Positions 28,405 to 37,613 of a DNA stretch of 64,000 nt are shown here, in pieces; the first letter of the stretch is position 1; the number at the start of each line of letters is the position of its first letter. The stretch is from an uncultured Acidobacteriia bacterium (lineage in GTDB: Bacteria; Acidobacteriota; Terriglobia; Bryobacterales; Bryobacteraceae), in the NCBI GenBank assembly GCA_903929755.1, contig CAIYVZ010000185.1:19408-83407 (forward strand), written 5' to 3'. The translations under genes and the position numbers were made by a program. Under the pieces are notes generated by a model. That model saw only the letters and a program-made list of their open reading frames with translations. It did no database searches and had not been told where the DNA came from.

Positions 28405-28971
28405 TTAAACCTTCCCCTCCCCCGCTCGGTGAGCCAGTCTGGCAAGAGAACGGGAGAGCGAATTAGCCACGGAACCCAGTGAGATGCCAAGTATCCGCGA
28501 GATATCGCGATAACGAAGACCCTCGGCGCGCAGAGCCAGACAGCGCTGGTCCTGTGCCGGGAGCGCGTCAACTACCACTAAGAGATTCTGCTGCAACTCC
28601 AGCATTTCCAAACGCTCGGCAGGATTCGGCGCGAAGTCCGGACGGTCAGAAAGGCCGGGCGATTCCACATTCTCGCGGCCCGCACGCGAGTAATACTTGA
28701 GCGCCAGATTGTGCGACACGCCGAACAGCCAGGCCTGCAGGTTGTCACGGGGTTTACCCGCCCGCAGGTGGCGAAACAGCAGGAGAAATGTCTCCTGCAC
28801 GATCTCCTCACCATCGGCTGGGGGGATTCGAAGTGAACGCAGATAGCGAAGCAGAGGGTTGCGCAGCTGCTCGAACAGCGCCACTACATCCTGTTCCAGC
28901 CGGGAGGGTGCCGGCGAACTGGCAACACGCTCTGTGGCAAAGCGTGCGAGCAGGCTGGAGGTTTGGGCCAT
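28405..28971 (-). CDS. ECF-type RNA polymerase sigma factor
   Basis: A 188-residue sigma-70-family factor. Region 2 is seen in [20 protein letters not shown] and [13 protein letters not shown] with [14 protein letters not shown]; region 4 is in [20 protein letters not shown] and [20 protein letters not shown]. It would direct polymerase to a small regulon controlled by the anti-sigma protein encoded 3 bp downstream. A TonB-dependent receptor gene starts 91 bp away on the other strand and is the most likely target, as in FecI-type systems, though no FecR-like domain is present. Secure family call. Confidence 0.95.
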   Translation of the reverse strand: MAQTSSLLARFATERVASSPAPSRLEQDVVALFEQLRNPLLRYLRSLRIPPADGEEIVQETFLLLFRHLRAGKPRDNLQAWLFGVSHNLALKYYSRAGRENVESPGLSDRPDFAPNPAERLEMLELQQNLLVVVDALPAQDQRCLALRAEGLRYRDISRILGISLGSVANSLSRSLARLAHRAGEGKV

Positions 28972-29062
28972 ATCGGTTCTTACACTTGATTATCCCCCGA
29001 ACTCCGGTTCTGTTCAGGCAAATTTCACTGAACGAAACCCTGCGTTCCGGGATATACAATCT

Positions 29063-31786
29063 ATGGGACCTTTGGGGAAACTGGCGGCGCTGGCATTGTT
29101 GCTGGCTGGGACAGCAGTTGGACAAACAGCAGAATTGCGGGTAGAGGTGAAGGACGTCTCGGGTGCAGCCATGGATGCGGGCGGGACGCTGCAGCATCTG
29201 GGAAACGGGATCTCGCGGAGTTTCCGGACCGCGTCCGACGGCGTGTGGACGTTCACTTCCCTGCCCCCGGGTCGCTATCGTCTTGAAGTATCCAGAAGCG
29301 GCTTCACAACGCACTCGGAGGTTCTGGACTTGACGGCAGGCCCCCCCGTTGCGCGAACCGTGACCCTCCCGCTGGGAGCCTCCGCGTTCAAGCTTGACGT
29401 TGTGGATACAACGCCGCTGGCTGGCACTGGCCTGGCTCTGGATGAAATCCCCACGCCCGTGCAGACGGCCACCAGCAAAGATCTGCAGCAAAGCGGCGCG
29501 CTTGACCTCTCTGAATTGCTGAACCGCCGACTCGATGGCGTCCATATCAACGACAACGCCGGCAATCCGTTCCAGCCCGACGTGAACTATCGCGGCTATT
29601 CGGCGTCGCCTATTCTGGGGACGCCACAGGGGCTCTCGGTCTACCTGGACGGCGTCCGCATGAATCAGCCATTTGGAGACGTGGTCAGCTGGGATCTGAT
29701 CCCCAGGGTCGCCATTTCCGAAGCGACCATGATGCCGGGTTCGAATCCTCTTTTCGGCCTCAACACGCTTGGTGGTGCCCTCTCCGTTCAAACCAAAGAC
29801 GGCGCCGGTTCTCCCGGAACCTCGATCCAGGCCAGCGGTGGGGCGTACGGGCGCAGGGCGGTGGAGTTCGAGCACGGCGGGTCGAACAAGTTGGGCCTGA
29901 ACTGGTATGCGGCCGGCAACCTGTTCCACGACGATGGCTGGCGCGACGCCTCGCCTTCGGACGTGAGACAGGGCTTCGCAAAGCTGGGATGGCAGGGTGC
30001 CAGCACGTCCATCAGCCTGAGCGGTTCCTATGCCGACAATGAACTTTGGGGGAATGCCCTGCAGGAACAGCGCTACCTCTCGCAAAACTATTCCAGCGTT
30101 TACACCAAGCCCGATATCACGAATAACCGCGCACCATCGTTCAATCTGAGCGCACGGCACAACGTTGGCAGCAAGATTCTGCTGTCGGGGAACGCGTACT
30201 TCCGCTATATACGCTCCGACACGTTCAGTTCCGACCTGAATGAAGGTTCTTACGACCAGAGTGTTTATCAGCCCAGCGCGGCGGACCGGGCGGCACTGAC
30301 GGCGGCAGGCTACAAGGGTTTCCCAACCAGCGGCGCCGACATTACAAACACGCCCTTTCCTTCCTGGCGATGCATCGCGCAGGTATTGCAACTGGATGAG
30401 CCCGGCGAAAAGTGCAATGGCCTGCTCAACCGAACTTTTACGCGGCAGCACAACTGGGGTCTCTCGGGTCAGGCGACCATGTACTCGGGCGCTGGTAACC
30501 GCCGAAACCAGTTGACCTTCGGCGCCGCCCATGACCGCAGCAGCCTGGGTTTCCAGCAAACCAGCCAGCTTGGCTACCTGAACCCCGACCACTCCGTAAC
30601 CGGCCTGAATGCCTTCGCCGACGGAGTAACGGGTGGCAACGTCAATGGCGAGCCTTACGACAACCACGTCAGCCTGCAGGGCATGGTGCATACGTCGAGC
30701 CTCTTTGCCACAGATACACTCACGCACAACGCGTGGACGTTGACGTTTTCCGGTCGCTACAACCGGACCATCGTGGATAACACGGACCGTTTTCACCCCA
30801 CCGCCGGCTCCGGTTCGCTGACCAGCCACAGTGTATTCCAGCGCTTCAATCCGGCGGTGGGGTTCACCTTCCGGGCGTCAGCCTCCCTGAACATATACGG
30901 AAATTACAGCGAGGGCAGCCGCGCCCCCACCTCCATCGAACTGGGCTGCGCAGACCCCGGCCAACCCTGCAAGCTCCCCAACGCGCTGGCAGGCGACCCG
31001 CCCCTGAATCAAGTGGTGACGCGTACCGTGGAAGGCGGCATACGTGGCCGCTCCGAGCAGGCGCTCAGCTGGAATGTGGGGGCGTTCCGCGCGAATAACT
31101 CGGACGATATCCTGTTCGTCGCCTCCACCCAGACCGGCTTCGGCTACTTCCGGAATTTCGGCAGCACACGGCGGCAAGGCCTGGAAGGCAACCTCCGCAA
31201 CCGCTTCGGGAGACTCACGCTGGGCGGGGGCTATACCTTCCTGCGCGCTACTTACGAGAGCAATGAAACGGTGCTGGGGTCAAGCAATAGCTCTAACGCG
31301 GGGAGCAAGCTCGTGAAGGGCCTCGAAGGCACCCTCGATATCGTCCCGGGTAACAGGATTCCTCTCGTCCCGCAGCACATGCTGAAGACCTTCGCGGATC
31401 TGCAGATAAGCCGCAAACTCGGCGTGGATGCCGACCTTCTGGCTGTTTCCAGTTCCTTCGCCCGCGGCAATGAAAATAACAAGGCCGTGCAGGACAACAA
31501 GTACTATATTGGCCCGGGTACGTCGCCTGGCTATGCCGTGATGAACCTGGGTGCGCACTACGACTTGCATCGCAGGCTTCGGTTATTCGTTCAGATGAAC
31601 AATCTGCTGGACCGTCACTTCTACACCGGAGCCCTGCTGGGCCCGACCCCCTTCACCGCCACGGGCACCTTTCAAGCCCGCCCATTTCCCGCAACGGCAA
31701 GCGGAGATTATCCGCTGCTGCACACAACGTTCTTTGCGCCCGGCGCGCCAAGAATCATCTCAGGCGGCATGAAATTCACTTTTTAG
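29063..31786 (+). CDS. TonB-dependent receptor facing the ECF sigma operon
   Basis: A 907-residue outer-membrane receptor. The signal peptide is [21 protein letters not shown] carboxypeptidase-regulatory-like domain follows (about residues 25-110, ending [19 protein letters not shown]), then a plug domain ([52 protein letters not shown]) and a 22-strand-type barrel finishing in an aromatic residue (MKFTF). The ligand is unknown; the plug is close to siderophore/vitamin-type receptors and less like SusC. It starts 91 bp from the divergent ECF sigma gene. It ends 2 bp from the convergent cytochrome gene, leaving no space for a terminator. Confidence 0.92.
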   Translation: MGPLGKLAALALLLAGTAVGQTAELRVEVKDVSGAAMDAGGTLQHLGNGISRSFRTASDGVWTFTSLPPGRYRLEVSRSGFTTHSEVLDLTAGPPVARTVTLPLGASAFKLDVVDTTPLAGTGLALDEIPTPVQTATSKDLQQSGALDLSELLNRRLDGVHINDNAGNPFQPDVNYRGYSASPILGTPQGLSVYLDGVRMNQPFGDVVSWDLIPRVAISEATMMPGSNPLFGLNTLGGALSVQTKDGAGSPGTSIQASGGAYGRRAVEFEHGGSNKLGLNWYAAGNLFHDDGWRDASPSDVRQGFAKLGWQGASTSISLSGSYADNELWGNALQEQRYLSQNYSSVYTKPDITNNRAPSFNLSARHNVGSKILLSGNAYFRYIRSDTFSSDLNEGSYDQSVYQPSAADRAALTAAGYKGFPTSGADITNTPFPSWRCIAQVLQLDEPGEKCNGLLNRTFTRQHNWGLSGQATMYSGAGNRRNQLTFGAAHDRSSLGFQQTSQLGYLNPDHSVTGLNAFADGVTGGNVNGEPYDNHVSLQGMVHTSSLFATDTLTHNAWTLTFSGRYNRTIVDNTDRFHPTAGSGSLTSHSVFQRFNPAVGFTFRASASLNIYGNYSEGSRAPTSIELGCADPGQPCKLPNALAGDPPLNQVVTRTVEGGIRGRSEQALSWNVGAFRANNSDDILFVASTQTGFGYFRNFGSTRRQGLEGNLRNRFGRLTLGGGYTFLRATYESNETVLGSSNSSNAGSKLVKGLEGTLDIVPGNRIPLVPQHMLKTFADLQISRKLGVDADLLAVSSSFARGNENNKAVQDNKYYIGPGTSPGYAVMNLGAHYDLHRRLRLFVQMNNLLDRHFYTGALLGPTPFTATGTFQARPFPATASGDYPLLHTTFFAPGAPRIISGGMKFTF

Positions 31787-31788
31787 GG

Positions 31789-32520
31789 CTATTCGGCGAG
31801 TAGGACCAGCGAGGCTCCGGCGGGCGCGGTGACGTGAATCCGCGTGCCTCGTGGCAGCCGGACGGGCCTTCGCAGGCGATAATCGCGCGGCCAGGCCACA
31901 CGGGAATCCTTCAGCCAGATAAGGCGCTCAATCTCACCATTGGGTTTGGTAGCCCACGCTTCCAGGCTCTGGCGATCCGCCAAACCATGGGGCCGGAGGC
32001 CAAGTATCGAGATAGCGCCAGTGAGTGTAATCTCTCCGGAAACCTCCAGCTTCTGCCTCGCAACCAGAGCAGGGCTGGCGGGCAAGGGATTGGGCAGCCG
32101 CGAAGGAAGTAACGCCGGGTCGCCCTCGGGCGCGCCGCCTTCCACCCAGGCAACGAACAGATCGATCTCCGGCAGCGACAGGCTCGGGTCGCCATGGAAC
32201 TCGCCCACGCCTTTCACCGGCCCCCAGGGCGGCATACGCCGACCCAGCACTTCGTCGCGGATCGCCTTCGCCCAGGGCCTCGCGTCGTCGTAGGTAGTGA
32301 GACTAAAAGCCGCCCCGCTTTCCCGATGGCACCCGGCACAGTGCCGGTAGACAAGACGAGAAATCTCCTGCGTCCACGTGAGTTTCGTCGTGATGGCATC
32401 GTGCGCGAACAGCGGCGCAGCCACCAGGACAACGAGGCTATTCCAGAGCCGCAGGTTTGGGCTCCGGCGAACGCTGCGGCAGAATGCTCCGCACGTCTTT
32501 ATTGGCGTCAATGGCGACAT
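31789..32520 (-). CDS. Cytochrome c-like secreted protein
   Basis: A 243-residue protein with one heme-c motif, CAGCH, within ISRLVYRHCAGCHRESGAAF, and conserved RPWAKAIRDEVLGRRMPPW. This is the same N-terminal block as in the upstream gene (CQSCH, RPWAASIKEAVQTRRMPPW), so the two are diverged relatives; this one lacks the copper-monooxygenase half. The signal helix is LWNSLVVLVAAPLFA. The start is doubtful: the ATG used overlaps the upstream gene by 83 bp, and a CTG closer to the signal peptide is possible. Likely periplasmic, function unknown. Confidence 0.75.
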   Translation of the reverse strand: MSPLTPIKTCGAFCRSVRRSPNLRLWNSLVVLVAAPLFAHDAITTKLTWTQEISRLVYRHCAGCHRESGAAFSLTTYDDARPWAKAIRDEVLGRRMPPWGPVKGVGEFHGDPSLSLPEIDLFVAWVEGGAPEGDPALLPSRLPNPLPASPALVARQKLEVSGEITLTGAISILGLRPHGLADRQSLEAWATKPNGEIERLIWLKDSRVAWPRDYRLRRPVRLPRGTRIHVTAPAGASLVLLAE

Positions 32521-33712
32521 CGAAGAAGCCGAACATCATCTCTTCCCAGCTCTGGTCGCCGTAGCGAACCTCCGCTTTCGGATTCGGGTTGTGGGGGTTG
32601 TTGGCCGAATTATCGTAGTGCGCCACGCATTCAATCTTCGAACCCTTCGGCATGATCAGTTCCTGCTCAGGCTTATAGATCAACTGCCAGGCAAAGTCGT
32701 ACCGGGGCACGTTGAGCAGAACCTGACGCTCACCGGTCGGATAGACGGCGGTGAAGAGGAAGTCCTTGCCCCGAAGGTGCATATGGGGCATCAGCATGGT
32801 TACTTTGGTGTCTGCCCCGAATTCAAAACTGGAGCGCACTTCGTAGTTCCCGTCATCGGGCGGGATCACGAACTTGTTGGTGGTCGCCGCCAGAGTGAAC
32901 ACCCGCTCTTTCACGGGAGACTTCGAGAAGACCATGCCAACCGCCGTTTGGTCCACCCCAGGCTTGCCATTCGCCGTGTAGTGCAACTGCAAAATTATGT
33001 CGGAACCTGCCTTGATCAGCTTGCCGCGACCCTCGGGGAGCGGGTCCACCGGGGTTCCGGGAGCATAGCCCACCAGATTCTCGCTCGGCCCGTTCTCCCC
33101 CTTGCCGGGGCGATACGGAACACCAGGCTGAGCACCTTTCATCCAGTTCGATCCCGGCGGGCGGATGTAAGCAATCACGTGATGCACCAGTTCCAGATTG
33201 CCGGGACGGACTTCCGCAGCCTGAATCCACTTGTCTTCCGTGAAATTCAGGGGAATCAGCAAGTATTGATAATCAACGGTGCCGGCAGCCGGAATATCGT
33301 ATTTTTGCGACATGCTGACCACCAGATCAGGCTTGCCAATATTCCAGCCATTCACGAACTTCACAGGCGCGGGCAGATCCTTCGGATTGCCTTCCGGCGC
33401 CCCGCCGTTCACCCACGCAAGGATCGTGTCAATCTCGGCCTGCGGCATGCTGCGGTCGTTCGAGAACTTCCCAAAGTGCGGATCCGCAAACCATGGAGGC
33501 ATCCGGCGAGTCTGCACGGCTTCTTTGATGGACGCAGCCCAGGGCCGGGCGGACTTGTAATCCAGCAAGGAGAACGGAGCCGCTTCGCCTGGCCGGTGGC
33601 AGCTTTGGCAGCGCTGCTGCACGATGGGGGCGACTTCTTTGCTGAAGGTCGGCGTGGCGGCGAAGACTGCGGCGCTGGCGCCAAGAATGAGGGCAGTGGT
33701 TTTCAGGATCAT
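32438..33712 (-). CDS. Cytochrome c/PHM-like copper protein
   Basis: A 424-residue exported protein (signal MILKTTALILGASAAVFA). Residues 20-100 hold a cytochrome c-like domain with APIVQQRCQSCHRPGEAAPF and RMPPWFADPHFGKF. The rest resembles the copper type II ascorbate-dependent monooxygenase (PHM) double beta-sandwich, with histidine clusters LELVHHVIAYIRPPG, ILQLHYTANGKPG, LMPHMHLRGKDF and CVAHYDNSANNPHNP. These proteins are common in Acidobacteria and Planctomycetes and their substrates are unknown. It forms a pair with the shorter cytochrome downstream. Copper and heme binding are inferred from motifs. Confidence 0.85.
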   Translation of the reverse strand: MILKTTALILGASAAVFAATPTFSKEVAPIVQQRCQSCHRPGEAAPFSLLDYKSARPWAASIKEAVQTRRMPPWFADPHFGKFSNDRSMPQAEIDTILAWVNGGAPEGNPKDLPAPVKFVNGWNIGKPDLVVSMSQKYDIPAAGTVDYQYLLIPLNFTEDKWIQAAEVRPGNLELVHHVIAYIRPPGSNWMKGAQPGVPYRPGKGENGPSENLVGYAPGTPVDPLPEGRGKLIKAGSDIILQLHYTANGKPGVDQTAVGMVFSKSPVKERVFTLAATTNKFVIPPDDGNYEVRSSFEFGADTKVTMLMPHMHLRGKDFLFTAVYPTGERQVLLNVPRYDFAWQLIYKPEQELIMPKGSKIECVAHYDNSANNPHNPNPKAEVRYGDQSWEEMMFGFFDVAIDANKDVRSILPQRSPEPKPAALE

Positions 33713-33773
33713 GCGGCTCTCGGTCAACTCCAATAATCCAGTATACGGAGTTTCCGCGAAAACGGTTCAGGCC

Positions 33774-36212
33774 CTAAAACCGGCGGTGGTGGAACATCGC
33801 TTTCATAGCCGCAATCGATTCGGGAGAGCCCAGCACCATGTCGTCAGGGAACTTCGCCGCATTCATCATCTGGTCATAGATCGGCCCTGCCAGGTTCGAA
33901 TTGACTCCGAGGCCGGCAAGGAACTGAAGCCGCAGATTCCGGTCGCGGTTGATCTGAGCCGTGCGGACCCATTGGCGAAGGTCGCTGGCGCGCGCGGCGT
34001 AGGTGGAAAGCAGTTCCACTCCGGAACCATACCCGGCTTCGCGGAGTGAGGTCTTGATCCGCTCGTGGTCGGGACGGTCGAGACGCTGCTGCAGCGCCTG
34101 GGGATTGATCTTGAGTGGTTCAACCTGGCCCATCAGAACAAGGTCATACCCCTGGCCATCTGTATTCACATTGCCCCAGATAGTGCCGTTCGGGAACGCT
34201 TCAAAGAAGGTCGCGATTTCGCTCTGGGCGGCTTCAACACTAGTCTCGTAGAGCGGAACCCACTGGGTGACAAAGCCTCCGGGATTCAGGCGTCGTTTGC
34301 ACATCTCGAAGTATTCAGTGGTGTAGAGAGACGCCATACCCTTCACCCAGGGGTGAATCGGGTCCGAGGTGACGATATCGAACTTCTCGTTGCCGGTGAG
34401 GACAAAGTGGCGGGCATCGTCGAAGTGGATGTTGGTCCGCTTATCGGTGTAGACGTGGTAATTTTCGTTGCCGAAATACTTGTCCGAGTTGGGCGGAATG
34501 TTGGGTTCGATTTCGCAGATGGTGATCTTTTCAATGCTGGGGTGAATTACGAACGAACCGGCGGTGACGCCTGCGCCGAAGCCGACGATCAGCACGGACT
34601 TTGGATTCGGATGCAGCAGTGCGGGCAGGTGCCCCAGCATGCGCTGCAGACTCATGTCCTGAGGTTCGGTGGAGGCTTCCACCTTGCCGCTCACGTGGAA
34701 GTAAACGGTGCCCCCTTCCCAGCGCGACCAGGCGGCGGAAGAGTTCGTCCCTTCAGCTACTTTCAGAACTTCCCAGCTACCCGTGGTGGTGGGCAGGCGG
34801 CGACCGAAACCGATCAGCATCCAGGGCAGCGGCGGCAGGACGAACGCGAGCACCGCCGCGGCCACTATCGAGGCGGTCAAGCGGAGCGTAGAGATCTGCG
34901 GAATGCCCTGCAGCACCGCCAGGCCCGCCACAATGGAGATGCCGATCAACAGTTGTTCGGAAACCCGGGTTCCAAACGAAGGCAGGAAAACCAGGCTGAA
35001 CAGGATGGAACCGAGAATCGCTCCGATTGTGTTCGCTCCATAGATCCCACCGACCAGCTTGGCAGGATCGGAATCTTTGCGCGCTGCGGCGGAGAGGGCG
35101 AGCGGGAAGCTGGCACCCCAAAGCAGCGCCGGAAGGAACACGGCCAGCGTGGTTCGCCAGATGTCGCCAACAAAATCCTTCCAGGGCCCGGCGATGGAGT
35201 TCACATTGCCCTCAAAGTAGGGCAGTTTCTGCGCCAGCATGTAGCCGGAGAACGCGATCAGGACGCACAGTGCCAGTTGCGAGTAACCCAGCCAGACACG
35301 CGCGTTGCCTTTCTTTTCAGCCAGCCGAGCGCCCGCAGCACTACCCAAACCGAGCCCCGTGAGGAAGACCCCCAGAATGATGGAGAACGTGTAAACCGTC
35401 GGCCCCAGCATCAGGGCCAGAATGCGCGTCCAGACGACTTCGGCACCCAGCGCGGCAAGACCAGAAAGACCGATCGCGATGTAGATGCCGGTGGCGGATT
35501 GCGCCGGGACTTCAGAAGTCTCGGGCGACAGATCGGCGGCAGGCTGCTCCGGAAGCGCCAACTCCAGCTTTTCGAGGCCCAGCGCCCCCAGCGCGACCAC
35601 TACGTTCAAAATGGCAGCGACGCCGGTTGCAACCGACATATCGTAGACGCGGAGAAGGTAGAACCCGGCCAGCGTACAGCCGACCACACCACCGGCAATG
35701 TTCGTCCCGTAGAAGTAGCCCCACCAGACGGCGGCGTTCGGCGTGGATGCTACCCAGCGCGAAATAGCGGGTAGCGTGGCGCCCATCAGCAGGGTGGGGG
35801 GCAGCAGACAGATGGCGCAAGCCAGACCGCGCAACAGCATGTTCGGCATCCCGCCCGTCACCGCCGCTACATAAACATGTTGCAGCACGGGAAGACCGTA
35901 AAGCACCAGAACGCCGAACAACGCAGTGGCAACCTCAAGGACCGCATACACCCGCAGCGCGCTGTATTTGTTCGAAACCACGCGGGAGAACAGCAGACTG
36001 CCCAGGCACATGCCTCCCATAAACGTGCCGAGGAGTACAGCAAGGGAAACGGCGGAGGAGCCAACCACCAACTGCAGCAACTGCAGCCAAACGATCTCAT
36101 AAATGAGGCCGGCGGCCCCGCTGGCGGCGAACAGCACCAGAAGGAGGGGGAATAAGCGGTTGACGCGTGCTGAAACGGGCGTCTGGGGAGAAAGGGTATC
36201 CGAAGGAGTCAC
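33774..36212 (-). CDS. MFS-like membrane protein fused to spermidine synthase domain
   Basis: An 812-residue fusion. The first 510 residues or so are about 12-14 transmembrane helices (FAASGAAGLIYEIVWLQLL, then LLMGATLPAISRWV). The C-terminal 300 residues are a SpeE-like methyltransferase fold: VLIVGFGAGVTAGSF where spermidine synthases have GGGDG, CEIEPN, DDARHFV, and DIVTSDPIHPWVKGMASLYT with PGGFVTQWVPLYE. Fused MFS/SpeE proteins are widespread and their substrate is not established; loss of the classical GGGDG makes ordinary spermidine synthesis unlikely. It stands 113 bp from the divergent LigC-like gene. Family call strong. Confidence 0.9.
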   Translation of the reverse strand: MTPSDTLSPQTPVSARVNRLFPLLLVLFAASGAAGLIYEIVWLQLLQLVVGSSAVSLAVLLGTFMGGMCLGSLLFSRVVSNKYSALRVYAVLEVATALFGVLVLYGLPVLQHVYVAAVTGGMPNMLLRGLACAICLLPPTLLMGATLPAISRWVASTPNAAVWWGYFYGTNIAGGVVGCTLAGFYLLRVYDMSVATGVAAILNVVVALGALGLEKLELALPEQPAADLSPETSEVPAQSATGIYIAIGLSGLAALGAEVVWTRILALMLGPTVYTFSIILGVFLTGLGLGSAAGARLAEKKGNARVWLGYSQLALCVLIAFSGYMLAQKLPYFEGNVNSIAGPWKDFVGDIWRTTLAVFLPALLWGASFPLALSAAARKDSDPAKLVGGIYGANTIGAILGSILFSLVFLPSFGTRVSEQLLIGISIVAGLAVLQGIPQISTLRLTASIVAAAVLAFVLPPLPWMLIGFGRRLPTTTGSWEVLKVAEGTNSSAAWSRWEGGTVYFHVSGKVEASTEPQDMSLQRMLGHLPALLHPNPKSVLIVGFGAGVTAGSFVIHPSIEKITICEIEPNIPPNSDKYFGNENYHVYTDKRTNIHFDDARHFVLTGNEKFDIVTSDPIHPWVKGMASLYTTEYFEMCKRRLNPGGFVTQWVPLYETSVEAAQSEIATFFEAFPNGTIWGNVNTDGQGYDLVLMGQVEPLKINPQALQQRLDRPDHERIKTSLREAGYGSGVELLSTYAARASDLRQWVRTAQINRDRNLRLQFLAGLGVNSNLAGPIYDQMMNAAKFPDDMVLGSPESIAAMKAMFHHRRF

Positions 36213-36325
36213 AGGAAACGGCCATCATACCAGCGTTGGCTTCAAATACGGCGTTTTTGGCTTGCAGAATGCGTAAAGATCTATGATTTCGAGGAACCGT
36301 ACCCCCACCTCGTACCATAGTGACG

Positions 36326-37276
36326 ATGAAGATTTGCGTAGCCGGTGAAGGCGCGTTCGGCGTTAAGCACCTGGAAGCCCTGGCAAAAATTGATGGTGTC
36401 GAGGTCGTTTCCCTGGCTGGCGGGGTGGCCGCCGACACCGAAGCTGTGGCGCAGAAGTTCAGCGTTGGCCATTGGGCGGTGGGCCTGGAAGAGAGCCTGG
36501 CACGAACGGACGTGGAGGCCGTAATTCTAACCACGCCGACCCCCATGCATGCCAGCCAGGCAGTACAGGTAATGCGCGCCGGCAAGCACGTAATGGTGGA
36601 GATCCCCATCGCCGATTCTCTGGCCGACGCGGAACTCGTGGTCGCGACGCAACAGGAAACCGGCCTCGTCGCCATGGGTGGCCACACACGCCGCTTCAAC
36701 CCCAGCCATCAGTTACTCCATCGCCGAATACTTGCGGGCGAACTGAAGCTGCAGCAACTGGACGTCCAGACCTTTTTCTTCCGTCGCACCAACATGAATG
36801 CCCTCGGCAAGCCCCGCAGCTGGACGGACCACCTGCTGTGGCACCACGCCTGCCATACCGTGGACCTCTTTCAGTACCAGACCGGCCAGACTGCTTCCGA
36901 AGCTTTTGCCCTGCAGGGCCCCCCGCACCCCACGCTCGGCATCGCCATGGACATGAGCATCGGTATGAAGGTCCCCTCCGGTGCCATCTGTACGCTCTCG
37001 CTGTCATTCAACAACAAGGGCCCGCTGGGGACCTTTTTTCGCTATATCTGCGATAACGGTACGTACATCGCCCGCTATGACGACCTGGTGGACGGCGAGC
37101 AAAACCCGATCGACCTTTCGGGAGTCGATGTCTCCATGAACGGCATCGAACTACAGGATCGTGAATTTATTGCCGCTATCCGCGAAGGCCGCGAACCGAA
37201 TGCCAGCGTGGCGCAGTGCCTGCCCGCCATGCAAACCCTGGACCGCTTAGAACGCAACCTGAACAGCCATTCTTAA
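36326..37276 (+). CDS. LigC-like Gfo/Idh/MocA dehydrogenase
   Basis: A 316-residue NAD(P)-dependent dehydrogenase that closely follows the pattern of LigC (4-carboxy-2-hydroxymuconate-6-semialdehyde dehydrogenase of protocatechuate 4,5-cleavage): GGHTRRFNPSHQ, VQTFFFRRTNMNALGKPR, SWTDHLLWHHACHTVDLF, LSLSFNNKGPLGTFFRYICD and SMNGIELQDREFIAAIREGR. As in that group, the usual Gfo/Idh EKP lysine motif is EIP (MVEIPIADS). No lig ring-cleavage genes are in the window, so the role may be in a related aromatic acid route. It is followed after 5 bp by a ferredoxin gene. Start at ATG 36326 (MKICVAGEG). Confidence 0.85.
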   Translation: MKICVAGEGAFGVKHLEALAKIDGVEVVSLAGGVAADTEAVAQKFSVGHWAVGLEESLARTDVEAVILTTPTPMHASQAVQVMRAGKHVMVEIPIADSLADAELVVATQQETGLVAMGGHTRRFNPSHQLLHRRILAGELKLQQLDVQTFFFRRTNMNALGKPRSWTDHLLWHHACHTVDLFQYQTGQTASEAFALQGPPHPTLGIAMDMSIGMKVPSGAICTLSLSFNNKGPLGTFFRYICDNGTYIARYDDLVDGEQNPIDLSGVDVSMNGIELQDREFIAAIREGREPNASVAQCLPAMQTLDRLERNLNSHS

Positions 37277-37281
37277 AGATC

Positions 37282-37605
37282 ATGCCCTCCATTACTTACA
37301 TTTCAAATTCGGGTGAATCCCGCACTGTGACCGTCGATTCCGGCGTCACCATTATGCAGGCGGCCGTCCGTAACGGCGTGCCCGGTATCGTTGCCGATTG
37401 CGGCGGCGAATGCCAGTGCGCCACCTGCCATGTCTATGTTGACGGAAAGTTCCTGGGGCTCCTGAAGCCTGCGGCGGAAGACGAAGATGCGATGCTGTCG
37501 CTGACGGCGTCGGAACGCAAGGATAACAGCCGTCTGTCGTGCCAGATCGTATTGACGGACAAGCTGGACGGGATCGTCGTCACCACTCCGGCGATCCAGC
37601 AGTAG
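37282..37605 (+). CDS. 2Fe-2S ferredoxin (adrenodoxin/putidaredoxin type)
   Basis: A 107-residue ferredoxin. The cluster ligands are in DCGGECQCATCHVYVDG, the C-x5-C-x2-C pattern of the vertebrate-type/putidaredoxin family, with the fourth cysteine in RLSCQIVL. These proteins pass single electrons from an NAD(P)H-ferredoxin reductase to a cytochrome P450 or Rieske oxygenase. The reductase gene follows after 8 bp. The start at MPSITYISN is preferred over an upstream in-frame start inside the dehydrogenase gene. Cytoplasmic. Very secure; electron acceptor unknown. Confidence 0.95.
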   Translation: MPSITYISNSGESRTVTVDSGVTIMQAAVRNGVPGIVADCGGECQCATCHVYVDGKFLGLLKPAAEDEDAMLSLTASERKDNSRLSCQIVLTDKLDGIVVTTPAIQQ

Positions 37606-37613
37606 CTGCTTTT

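Noticed and set aside
29738..29748. GGTTCGAATCC, a perfect tRNA T-loop-like string
   Set aside because: It lies in the plug domain of the TonB receptor and encodes GSNP; no acceptor or anticodon arms surround it.
28808..30829. Long open frame (673 codons) opposite the TonB receptor
   Set aside because: It is antisense to a well-supported receptor, has no recognisable domain and reflects GC-rich codon bias.
34065..35774. Long open frame opposite the MFS-spermidine synthase gene
   Set aside because: Rich in Arg, Gly and Gln with no domain; antisense to a clear membrane protein.
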